NCBI RefSeq assembly: GCF_003151075.1
Contig: NZ_CP029482.1
Coordinates: 2,542,001 to 2,606,000 of the forward strand
DNA: 64,000 bases
Direction: 5' to 3'
DNA from: Pseudomonas sp. 31-12
Lineage (GTDB): Bacteria; Pseudomonadota; Gammaproteobacteria; Pseudomonadales; Pseudomonadaceae
Shown here in pieces: positions 1 through 7,271 of the stretch. Numbering within the stretch: position 1 is the first letter of the stretch; each line of letters opens with the position of its first letter. Under the pieces are notes generated by a model. It saw nothing but the letters and a program-made list of their open reading frames with translations. It had not been told where the DNA came from and ran no database searches. Made by a program: the position numbers and the translations under genes.

Positions 1-144
1 GATCACTTCGATCTCGAAACGATAGGGCTGATTGAGACGTTCACGGCCACTGAACCGCAACACCTGCAGACTCAATCCACTGTCCAGGAGGGTCAGGGTG
101 TAGGGACTTTCCTTGTCGTTGTGCATCGAACGCGCTTCTGCCAT
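1..144 (-). CDS. vgrG: Type VI secretion tip protein VgrG, N-terminal fragment (cut by window edge)
   Basis: Only the first 48 codons are present, reading leftward off the window. The start is ATG at 144. The residues include LQVLRFSGRERLNQPYRFE (about 24-42), the pattern that opens VgrG/TssI spike proteins (a short beta strand, then F-x-G-x-E/R-x-L-x-x-P-Y-x-F). VgrG trimers form the puncturing tip of the type VI secretion tube and often carry or recruit effectors. The rest of the gene, including any effector domain, is outside the window. The gene is divergent from the YebC-family gene at 360. I cannot tell whether it lies in a full T6SS cluster or is an orphan vgrG island. Confidence 0.8.
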   Translation of the reverse strand, partial: MAEARSMHNDKESPYTLTLLDSGLSLQVLRFSGRERLNQPYRFEIEVI

Positions 145-359
145 GGGATATGGGCGCAGAGGGTACGAAACCACGGCCCCTTATAGTCACCGCAAATCGA
201 CTTTTCAGAATCGCCCTACAAGCACTGGTGAATATGTCGATTGGTCACGCCGGTGGGCCGGGTGGAATTTTTGGTCGATTGCCAACTTTAGGCCGTATAA
301 ACTTGGCGCCATGCGTCGGCCAATAGATGTCTCGGCGCCACAGATCAAGAGAGTGAGTA

Positions 360-1067
360 ATGGGCGCACAGTGGAAGGTTAAACACAAAGAAGCGGCATC
401 TAACGCCAAGGGCAAGATCTTCGGCAAACTGGTGAAAGAAATCACCATAGCTGCCCGCAACGGTGCCGATACTGCCACCAACGCACACCTGCGCCTGGTG
501 GTCGAGCAGGCCAAGAAAGCCTCGATGCCCAAGGAAACCCTGGATCGCGCGATCAAGAAAGGCGCGGGCCTGTTGGGCGAAACCGTGCAGTACCATCGCG
601 TGACCTACGAAGGTTTCGCCCCGCATCAGGTACCACTGATCGTTGAGTGCGTGACCGACAACATCAACCGCACCGTCGCGGAAATCCGCGTGGCCTTCCG
701 CAAGGGCCAATTGGGCGCGTCCGGTTCGGTGGCGTGGGACTTCAACCATGTGGGCATGATCGAAGCGTCCCCGGACAGCCCTGACGCCGATCCGGAAATG
801 GCCGCGATCGAAGCTGGAGCCCAGGATTTCGAGCCAGGTGAAGAAGAGGGCACCACCCTGTTCCTGACCGAACCTGGTGACCTGGACGCCGTTCAGAAAG
901 CGCTGCCTGAGCAAGGCTTTACCGTGTTGGCGGCCAAGCTGGGTTATCAGCCGAAAAACCCGGTGAGCGGTTTGAGCGACGAGCAGATGGCTGAAGTCGA
1001 GGCGTTCCTGGAAGGCCTCGATAACCATGATGATGTGCAGGATATGTTTGTTGGGTTGGCCGGTTAA
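360..1067 (+). CDS. YebC/PmpR-family DNA-binding regulatory protein (second paralogue type)
   Basis: 235 aa. It begins [20 protein letters not shown], and has the family pattern of a basic N-terminal helical domain with [18 protein letters not shown], then YEGFAP and a C-terminal acidic domain with DDVQDMF near the end. YebC-family proteins bind DNA as transcriptional regulators, and some members are linked to ribosome stalling relief. The main Pseudomonas copy sits beside ruvC, so this copy next to vgrG looks like the YeeN-type paralogue. The start is supported by a purine-rich AAGAGAG 8-10 nt upstream. It is followed by a REP pair rather than an obvious terminator. The family is clear; the target is unknown. 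Confidence 0.9.
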   Translation: MGAQWKVKHKEAASNAKGKIFGKLVKEITIAARNGADTATNAHLRLVVEQAKKASMPKETLDRAIKKGAGLLGETVQYHRVTYEGFAPHQVPLIVECVTDNINRTVAEIRVAFRKGQLGASGSVAWDFNHVGMIEASPDSPDADPEMAAIEAGAQDFEPGEEEGTTLFLTEPGDLDAVQKALPEQGFTVLAAKLGYQPKNPVSGLSDEQMAEVEAFLEGLDNHDDVQDMFVGLAG

Positions 1068-1090
1068 GCCGAACTGTTTGTGATTCTATT

Positions 1091-1182
1091 GTGGCGAGGG
1101 AGCTTGCTCCCGCTCGGGTGCGCAGCAGCCGTCGTTTTTGGGACGGCTCCGCCGTCCAGCGGGAGCAAGCTCCCTCGCCACA
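1091..1182. repeat. REP/REPIN inverted repeat, GTGGCGAGGGAGCTTGC family
   Basis: The left arm GTGGCGAGGGAGCTTGCTCC and its inverted copy at the right end flank a GC-rich loop containing a second small hairpin (GGACGGC/GCCGTCC). This is a typical Pseudomonas intergenic REP doublet. It lies between the convergent YebC-family and LRR-kinase genes, where it may also act as a transcription barrier. Confidence 0.85.
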
Positions 1183-1203
1183 GGTTTTGTATTTGCCTTC
1201 AGC

Positions 1204-2520
1204 TCAGTGGGAGGCAGCTAACTCCAGTCCTATCTCCCTGAACCCCGGCCGCGCCAACACCTGCGCCTGACAGCAACGCCGTTGCAATTCCTCCAGCTGA
1301 ACACGCCCGTCATCACTCAACCCCGAATCGATCCGCGCCAGCAATTCCCCCAGCAACACCCCAAATGCCCGCACTTCAATGCGTTGCAGCGCACGGCTTT
1401 CAAGGCTGTCGGATGTCGCATGGAACGACGCCGCGCCAAAGTCCCCCAGCAAGCAATCCCCGTGCTCGTTCCACAAGATATTGTGGCCATAGAGATCGCC
1501 GTGGGTGATGCCTTGGCGGTGCAAATGCTCCGCCACCGAGGCGATGCCACGGGCTATGCGCAGCGCCACCTCAGCACTGAAACGGGTGTCATCGGCATAG
1601 ACGTCACGGGTGCAGGACGCCAGGCTCGGCAGCCCGGCGAGATTGCGATAACTCGGATCAATCAGTTGCATCACCAGCCCGGCCTGCTGTTCGGGATGCC
1701 CGACGATGCGGCCTTCGACCCGGATCAGATTGGGGTGAATGCCGGCGGTGATGCAGGCGTTCATTTCGTGCAGCGGTGAACCATCGCTGGTCATTTCGCC
1801 TTTGTAGAGTTTGACCGCGACTTGAGTGGCCGGTTGGCCCGGTCGTCCCCACGTGGCCCGATGAATCACCCCCGAAGCGCCTTCGCCCAATTGTTGCTCC
1901 AGGCGCAGCCCGGACCACGGGATGCTCGCCGTGGCATTGAGGGCCGCCGCATCGGCTTCGGTTTCCAGGGGATTACCGGCGTAGGCCAGCCAGGTCAGGC
2001 TCGGCAGGGTCAGCAGCCACTCGGGCAGCTCGGTCAGCTGATTGGCAGCGATGCGGATCAGTTCAAGTCGATGGCATTGGCTCAGGCTTTCGGGCAGGCG
2101 CTGCAAGCGGTTGCCGGCAAGCATGAGTTTTTGCAGGTGTGGGCGATGACCCAACTCGGCGGGCAGTTCACGCAGGCGGTTATCGGTCAGGATCAGCCAG
2201 CGCAACAGCGGCGGCAGTGCAGCGGCGGGGACCATTTCGATGGCATTGGCCTTGAAGCCGATCATCGTCAGCGCGGCGCATTGGCCGAGGCACGCGGGCA
2301 GTTCGGTGAACCGGTTGTCCGAGCAAAACAGCACGCGCAAACGGGTCAGGCGATGCAGGTCATCCGGCAGGCAGCTCAAGGCGTTGCCGCTGAGGTTGAG
2401 CACTTCCAGTGAGTCCGCCAGATCGAAGATTTCGCGTGGAAATTCGGTCAGGCCGCAAGCCAGGTCCAGACGGGTGATGCCTGTCAGTTGACCGGCGCGC
2501 AGTTGGGCGAGGGTATCCAT
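1204..2520 (-). CDS. Leucine-rich repeat protein kinase
   Basis: 438 aa from ATG at 2520; the reading frame is open further upstream, but that stretch is REP DNA. Residues ~15-190 hold about eight leucine-rich repeats of the L-x-x-L-x-L-x-x-N-x-L-x-x-L-P type. Residues ~205-430 form a Ser/Thr/Tyr-kinase-like domain: glycine loop GEGASG (212-217), VAVK with Lys237, catalytic loop HGDLYGHN (340-347, HGD in place of HRD) and DFG (360-362). There is no signal peptide or membrane segment, so it is probably cytoplasmic. All key ATP and Mg residues are present, so activity is plausible. The substrate is unknown. Such LRR-kinase fusions recur in fluorescent pseudomonads and are rare elsewhere in bacteria. 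It looks monocistronic and is flanked by REPs on both sides. Confidence 0.85.
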   Translation of the reverse strand: MDTLAQLRAGQLTGITRLDLACGLTEFPREIFDLADSLEVLNLSGNALSCLPDDLHRLTRLRVLFCSDNRFTELPACLGQCAALTMIGFKANAIEMVPAAALPPLLRWLILTDNRLRELPAELGHRPHLQKLMLAGNRLQRLPESLSQCHRLELIRIAANQLTELPEWLLTLPSLTWLAYAGNPLETEADAAALNATASIPWSGLRLEQQLGEGASGVIHRATWGRPGQPATQVAVKLYKGEMTSDGSPLHEMNACITAGIHPNLIRVEGRIVGHPEQQAGLVMQLIDPSYRNLAGLPSLASCTRDVYADDTRFSAEVALRIARGIASVAEHLHRQGITHGDLYGHNILWNEHGDCLLGDFGAASFHATSDSLESRALQRIEVRAFGVLLGELLARIDSGLSDDGRVQLEELQRRCCQAQVLARPGFREIGLELAASH

Positions 2521-2609
2521 GGGCGGGTTCGCTTTTGATCGAGGGAGGGCGCGGGGGCCTGGAAATGGGCGACATGATAGCGGCAAAGGCAGGTTGCCTG
2601 TGAGGCCGC

Positions 2610-2692
2610 CTTCGCGAGCAAGCCCGCTCCCACATGAGTCCGAGTCCACCCAGGCAACTCGGTCACCAGTGGGAGCGGGCTTGCTCGCGAAG
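2610..2692. repeat. REP doublet, GTGGGAGCGGGCTTGCTCGCG family
   Basis: Arms CTTCGCGAGCAAGCCCGCTC and its reverse complement enclose about 35 bp. It is located between the LRR-kinase start and the 3' end of the zapE-like pseudogene. Confidence 0.9.
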
Positions 2693-2715
2693 AGGCCGAA
2701 ACTGCGACACAAAAA

Positions 2716-3832
2716 CTACGGCTCCCTGACCTCCATCAACTGCCCCAACCGACTCCGCGTACGCGCAAAGTCAATCGCATCGCCCCCCAGGCTTTCACGC
2801 AACGACTGCTCACCGACCAACGTCAGGTGCTTGTCCTGATCGTACAAAACGTCAATCAGATTGACGCTGTTGCGCCGCCATCGAGCACGCTGCCAGGTTG
2901 GGCAGCTGGTCGATGGTCCAGTCATCGAAACGCCGGCACAGCTCCAGGTAATCCATGACTGCCGTGGGGTGTTCGCACAGGTCGTCAAAGGTAAAACCGA
3001 TGCTGCGGTCTTCGCAGCGTCGCGCTTGAAGGTGCCGTGCGCCGACCGGCAGTTGCAGGGCCGGTGCGCCACGTTCCGGCAGTTTCAACGCCTGACGTTG
3101 CTCCACGGTGCCCGGCCAGACGTACCGTCCCTGGGTAAACACCTGATGCGCGTGGGTTTTCATCTGACTGCGGTAGTCATGGGGCCCGCCGACTTCCATG
3201 ACCTGCATGCGCGCGTGGATCAAGTCGATCACCGGTTTGAACCGGGCGTGGTAGAGCGGGTTGGGCAACAAACCTTCCGGCGGATAATTGGAGGTCACCA
3301 GCAGCAGGATACCCCGTTGGAACAAAGCCTTGAACAGGCGCGTGATGAGCATCGCATCGCCGATGTCGTGGACGTGGAACTCGTCGAAGCACAACACGCG
3401 GCAGTCGTTCAGCAACTCATCAAGGGTGACGGCCAGCGCATCGGGCTGATCACGGTGAGTGAACATGCCCTGGTGCAGCCGGGCAAAGAACTGATGAAAG
3501 TGCAGGCGCTGTTTTTCCGTGATCGGGATGGCCTGGAAAAACCCGTCGAGCAACCAGCTCTTGCCGCGACCGACCGCACCATGCAAGTAAAGGCCGGGGA
3601 GTGTTTTCGCCGATGCACCGAGCAGTGCCGTGGCGTGCTGCGCCATGCAGTCGATCACGCGCTGTTGGCTGTGGCTGAGGGTGTACCCCTGGGCGTGAGC
3701 CTTGTGGCGGAAGTAGTCGTGGATCACTCGACCGGACGCACTGGCTGGCGTAGCCGACACCTTGCCGAACAAGCGGCGAAGCGCGGGCCAGCGCGGTGTG
3801 AGTCGAGAACGGTTGGGCGGTCGAACAGCCAC
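2716..3832 (-). pseudogene. zapE: ZapE/AFG1-family ATPase, frameshifted near its 3' end
   Basis: The main frame (2852-3832) encodes an AFG1/ZapE P-loop ATPase: Walker A GAVGRGKS, Walker B VLCFDEFHVHD, sensor-like LLVTSNYPP. ZapE proteins are ATPases tied to FtsZ-ring function and mitochondrial Lace1-like quality control. The frame stops at 2852 after CSMAAQQRQSD. The missing C-terminus continues in another frame (2716 to about 2866) as VNLIDVLYDQDKHLTLVG and on to a normal end, LGQLMEVREP. The join falls at about 2864-2870, and the codon pattern fits loss of 5 bp (or gain of 1). The start is uncertain: GTG 3832 is the longest, but family similarity begins nearer residue 35 (VIHDYFRHKA). It may be a second zapE paralogue that can afford decay, or a sequencing error. 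Confidence 0.75.
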
Positions 3833-4114
3833 TGTGAGGTCACCCCGTAATCGTCAGGCAGGCTGCCCGAGCTGCGGCGGAGTAGTGTAACCAAAGGCTG
3901 AATTTGCCTGCCAGTGCTGTCGACCGATGACCCGATATCTCAACAGGATTCTTTGGGTTGTAGAGCTTTTTTAAGCCGTTATATCGGTGTTATTCCGCCA
4001 AATCCCGGTAGAAAACGCCTGTTGCAGAGGTGCATTGACGATCAGCGGCTGGCGAAATTCGGGTCCATTGCTACCCTGATGTCTAGTAGCCACCCCACAC
4101 AAGGAAATGGGACC

Positions 4115-4639
4115 GTGAAAGGAATTAGGGTCGTGGCAATTATAGGTCTGGCGCTCAGCGCGCAAGTGTTTGCCGCCGAACTTCAGGTCGACGTGCGCAT
4201 CGACGTGCAGCGTGGTTGCCAGGTGATTGGGCAGCAACACCGAGCAGGAATCGAGCAACTGGGCGTGCTCGACTTCGGCAGCACCGCGCGACTGGATGAC
4301 CCGGCCGGAACGCTGGGCGCGGCGCTGATGAATGAGCGACTGCCACGGCTCGAATGCAACCCCGACACCCCTTATCAATTACGCGTCGACGGCGGCCTGC
4401 ACGGTGGTGTCGGTGACGTGCGCTACATGGCCGGTTCCGCCGGCAGCAAACCCATCCCTTATCGGCTCTACCAGGACCGGGCGCGACTGATCCCGCTGGC
4501 GGTGAATGTCCCGGTGAGTGGTCGTGTACCGGATTCCGGTTCAGTGGATTTGCCCTTGTATGCCCGTATCGAACGGCTCGCGGAGATTCCCCGTGTCAGC
4601 CGCTATTCAGACGTGGTGAAAGTGACGGTCACCTGGTAA
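4115..4639 (+). CDS. Spore coat U domain pilus subunit 1 (CsuA/B-type)
   Basis: 174 aa from GTG 4115, chosen because AAGGA lies 10 nt upstream and the product then begins with a clean signal peptide (VKGIRVVAIIGLALSAQVFA, cleavage near AQVFA-AE). The frame upstream lacks signal-peptide logic. The mature part has the SCPU/Csu pilin pattern: an early Cys (RGCQV), a second Cys (LECNPDTPYQLRVDGG), the motif IPYRLYQD, and a terminal strand ending VKVTVTW suited to donor-strand exchange. Csu pili are archaic chaperone-usher fibres used in attachment and biofilm formation. It is first of seven genes in one direction; the next gene starts 19 bp on. As operon leader it is a candidate for the major shaft subunit. 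Confidence 0.85.
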   Translation: MKGIRVVAIIGLALSAQVFAAELQVDVRIDVQRGCQVIGQQHRAGIEQLGVLDFGSTARLDDPAGTLGAALMNERLPRLECNPDTPYQLRVDGGLHGGVGDVRYMAGSAGSKPIPYRLYQDRARLIPLAVNVPVSGRVPDSGSVDLPLYARIERLAEIPRVSRYSDVVKVTVTW

Positions 4640-4658
4640 CGAGGAGTGGGTTGGCGCC

Positions 4659-5192
4659 ATGACAAACAGGCACTGGAGGGTGATCGCCGCGAGCTTGCTG
4701 GTTCTGCTGGCCGAAGACGCGCAAGCCGCGGTCAGCGGGCAGATTCATGCGCGGCTGACCATTACCTCCGGATGTGAAGTCACCAATGGTGCTGAACCTG
4801 GCAGTGCGCCCAGCGATTTCGGCACGCTTGATTTCGGCCAGCAAGGCCCGACCTGGAATCGTCCGATCAACGCCAGCCTGGGCGACGACGGTAACGGCAG
4901 GCTGAACGTCGTGTGCAATCCGTCGGTCACCGGGTTCACCGTTACCATTGATGGCGGCGCCCATGGCGACGGCACGACTCGTCGCCTGAGCAACGGCAGC
5001 GAGACCGTCCCTTATCAGTTGTTCCTCGATGCGTCCGGAAGCCAGCGCTACAGCATCGGCCAACAACACAATTTCGCTGTCACCAGCGGGGCCCGGATAC
5101 CGATCCCGGTATTTGGCTCGGTGGTGGCGAATGCCCGAGCGCTACCGGCCGGTGTCTATACCGACACCCTGACGGTAACGCTGGATTGGTAA
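4659..5192 (+). CDS. Spore coat U domain pilus subunit 2
   Basis: 177 aa. Start ATG 4659 has a GAGGAGTGGG-type ribosome site. The signal peptide is about residues 1-23 (IAASLLVLLAEDAQA-AV). The SCPU domain has a disulfide pair (TSGCEV and NVVCNPSV), TVPYQLF, and a C-terminal strand YTDTLTVTLDW. The role is fibre subunit of the Csu-type pilus exported by the usher at 7272. It is tightly linked to the genes on either side (19 and 20 bp gaps), so co-transcription is expected. Confidence 0.85.
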   Translation: MTNRHWRVIAASLLVLLAEDAQAAVSGQIHARLTITSGCEVTNGAEPGSAPSDFGTLDFGQQGPTWNRPINASLGDDGNGRLNVVCNPSVTGFTVTIDGGAHGDGTTRRLSNGSETVPYQLFLDASGSQRYSIGQQHNFAVTSGARIPIPVFGSVVANARALPAGVYTDTLTVTLDW

Positions 5193-5212
5193 CCCCGTAG
5201 AGGACGGACACC

Positions 5213-5749
5213 ATGCACATGCTCGTATCAAGGATAGGTTTGTCATTGCTCGGCCTGACGCTGGTGTCCAGTGCCCATGCCGCGACCACGGTCACCGGCC
5301 AGATCACCTCCAGCCTGATCCTGACCAACAGTTGTCAGGTCAACGGTGCCGGTGGTTCCAGCGGCCTGAACTTCGGTGCTTTGAATTTCGGCACCGAAAA
5401 CAGCCTGTTCACCACCGCCAATGCGCAAGTGCTGGGCGGCGGTGGCGGGGCGTTGTCGATCCTCTGTTCCAGCGGCACCACGCCGGCGGTGAAGGTCCGG
5501 GCGGGTGCCAATGACGGCCTTTCTGCCGGCGGTACCCGGGCGCTGGCAGATGGCAGTGGCAACTACGTGCCGTATGACCTGTACACCGACTCCGGGCATT
5601 CGCAGATTCTGGCCATCGACGGGGTGATCAACCTTGCGACCAGCACCGGGGTGGCGCAGACCGTGAACCTCTACGGAAAAGCCGTGGGCAAGGCCGGACT
5701 GCCGGCCGGCACCTACACCGACACCGTTGCCGTCGAACTGACGTTCTAG
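5213..5749 (+). CDS. Spore coat U domain pilus subunit 3
   Basis: 178 aa. ATG 5213 follows AGAGGACGG. The signal peptide ends near SSAHA-AT (residue ~23). The domain holds Cys in TNSCQV and in SILCSSG, the motif VPYDLYTD, and a final YTDTVAVELTF donor strand. The mature N-terminus starts TTVTGQITSSLILT, like many CsuA/B major subunits, and the protein is rich in Gly, Ser and Thr. Of the four subunits this one most resembles a shaft pilin, but abundance cannot be read from sequence. Confidence 0.85.
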   Translation: MHMLVSRIGLSLLGLTLVSSAHAATTVTGQITSSLILTNSCQVNGAGGSSGLNFGALNFGTENSLFTTANAQVLGGGGGALSILCSSGTTPAVKVRAGANDGLSAGGTRALADGSGNYVPYDLYTDSGHSQILAIDGVINLATSTGVAQTVNLYGKAVGKAGLPAGTYTDTVAVELTF

Positions 5750-5753
5750 CGCG

Positions 5754-6257
5754 ATGACCCAAAAGCACGGCTATGCGGCACTGATCCTGCTGTGTGCGGG
5801 GAGCGTGCCGTTGCCGCTGGCGGCGGTGACCAGCCAGAGTTTTCAGGTCAGCGCCACGATCACCGCCGGGTGCCTGGTGGTGGGCGGCGTATCGAATTAC
5901 GGCAGTCTCGACTTCGGCAGTCAGTCAGCCCTGGCCACCGACACGGTGCAGGTGGCGTTGAGCGCTGGTGTGCAGTTGCAATGCACACCGGGGGTGACGA
6001 TGAACATGAGTGTCGATGGTGGCCAGTACAACAACAGCGGGCGGCATATGCAGCTCACCACCGGCAGTAACCGTGTGGCGTATCAGCTGTTTCGCGATGC
6101 GGCTTTCAGCCAGAGCCTGGGGATTGGCCAGAGTGTTGCCGTGGCCTACAGCGATGCCAATAACATCAGCCTGCCGATTTATGGACGGGTGCAATTACCG
6201 GGCAATCAGCCTGGGGGGACGTACAGCGATGTGTTGCAGGTGCAGCTGTCGTGGTAA
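5754..6257 (+). CDS. Spore coat U domain pilus subunit 4
   Basis: 167 aa. It starts 4 bp after the previous stop with a weak ribosome site, which suggests translational coupling. The signal peptide runs to about PLPLAA-VT. SCPU features: TAGCLV, LQCTPGVT, VAYQLFRD, and the terminal YSDVLQVQLSW. Like its three neighbours it should be an exported pilus subunit. Csu operons usually carry three subunit genes before the chaperone, so this is one more than the reference arrangement. Confidence 0.85.
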   Translation: MTQKHGYAALILLCAGSVPLPLAAVTSQSFQVSATITAGCLVVGGVSNYGSLDFGSQSALATDTVQVALSAGVQLQCTPGVTMNMSVDGGQYNNSGRHMQLTTGSNRVAYQLFRDAAFSQSLGIGQSVAVAYSDANNISLPIYGRVQLPGNQPGGTYSDVLQVQLSW

Positions 6258-6285
6258 CGCGTCGTTTTGAATAAGGAGCAGGCCT

Positions 6286-7074
6286 ATGAGTTCACCTTCG
6301 CAGCGGCATTCAGTCATGCGTTGTGTGGTGTTGATGTGGGTGTTACTGGGGACGGTCGAGGTGCAAGCCGCCAGTTCGGTGCTGATCTGGCCGATCGACC
6401 CGGTGCTGGAGGCCGATCAACAGGCCAGTGCCTTGTGGCTGGAAAACCGCGGCAATGAGACCGCCAACCTGCAGATCCGGGTATTCGCCTGGAGCCAGAG
6501 CGGCTTCAACGATCAGTATCAGAATCAGCGCGATGTGATTGGCAGCCCACCGGTGGCGAAGATTGAACCGGGTCAGAAACAACTGGTGCGCCTGACCCGC
6601 ACCCGGGAGATTCCACCGGGGCAGGAACTGGCTTACCGCATCATCATCGATGAAATTCCCTCGGCTAAAACCCCGGCTTCCGAAAACGGCAAGACCGCTG
6701 CGGCGATTCGTTTTCAGATGCGTTATTCCGTCCCGTTGTTCGCCTATGGCGCCGGGCTGTGGAGCAAGGAAGACACCACCCGCCAACGCGATCCCAAAGG
6801 CGTCGGCTTGCCCGATCTGAGCTGGCGTACGGTGGCGGTGGACGGTCGGCCCTATGTCGAAGTGCGCAATCAGGGCGCAGTGCATGCTCGGCTGACCGAT
6901 GTGGCACTCAAGCAAGGCGGCCAGACCCAACCCCTGGTGGAAGGCCTGCTGGGTTACGTGTTGCCCGGCGCAATCATGCGCTGGCCGGCACCGGGACCGA
7001 TGGCCGCCAATCCGGCGTTGCAGGTGCGGATCAATGGCGCGCCGCAGGTTCAGAGCATCACGCCGGCACGTTGA
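6286..7074 (+). CDS. PapD-like periplasmic pilus chaperone (CsuC-type)
   Basis: 262 aa; ATG 6286 follows AATAAGGAGC. A signal peptide ends near TVEVQA-AS. The immunoglobulin-like chaperone pattern is visible: SSVLIWPIDPVLEADQQ at the start of the mature protein, LWLENRGNE, the VRLTR strand, and AYRIIIDEIP (the classic 'yRi.l.eip' motif) at about 120-130. The role is to bind each SCPU subunit in the periplasm by donor-strand complementation and deliver it to the usher. It lies between the subunits and the usher, as in csuC. Confidence 0.9.
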   Translation: MSSPSQRHSVMRCVVLMWVLLGTVEVQAASSVLIWPIDPVLEADQQASALWLENRGNETANLQIRVFAWSQSGFNDQYQNQRDVIGSPPVAKIEPGQKQLVRLTRTREIPPGQELAYRIIIDEIPSAKTPASENGKTAAAIRFQMRYSVPLFAYGAGLWSKEDTTRQRDPKGVGLPDLSWRTVAVDGRPYVEVRNQGAVHARLTDVALKQGGQTQPLVEGLLGYVLPGAIMRWPAPGPMAANPALQVRINGAPQVQSITPAR

Positions 7075-7084
7075 CCACATTCCC

Positions 7085-7216
7085 TGTAGCAGCTGGCGAA
7101 GCCTGCGTTCGGCTGCGAAGCAGTCGCAAAACGGTCTCCGCGATTTACCTGAATAACCCCGGTGCCTGATCAAGCGACTGCTACGCAGCCGAACGCAGCC
7201 TTCGGCAGCTGCTACA
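7085..7216. repeat. REP doublet, TGTAGCAGCTGGCGAAGCC family, inside the pilus operon
   Basis: Left arm TGTAGCAGCTGGCGAAGCCT and the inverted right arm ending CAGCTGCTACA, with inner arms CTGCGTTCGGCTGCG. It sits between the chaperone and usher genes. The gap is otherwise unusual in a tightly packed operon, and the hairpin may tune downstream expression. Confidence 0.85.
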
Positions 7217-7271
7217 GGTCGTGTGTGCTGTGACAAGGAGGGATCTGTCCATAGACGGACCTAATGCGCGA

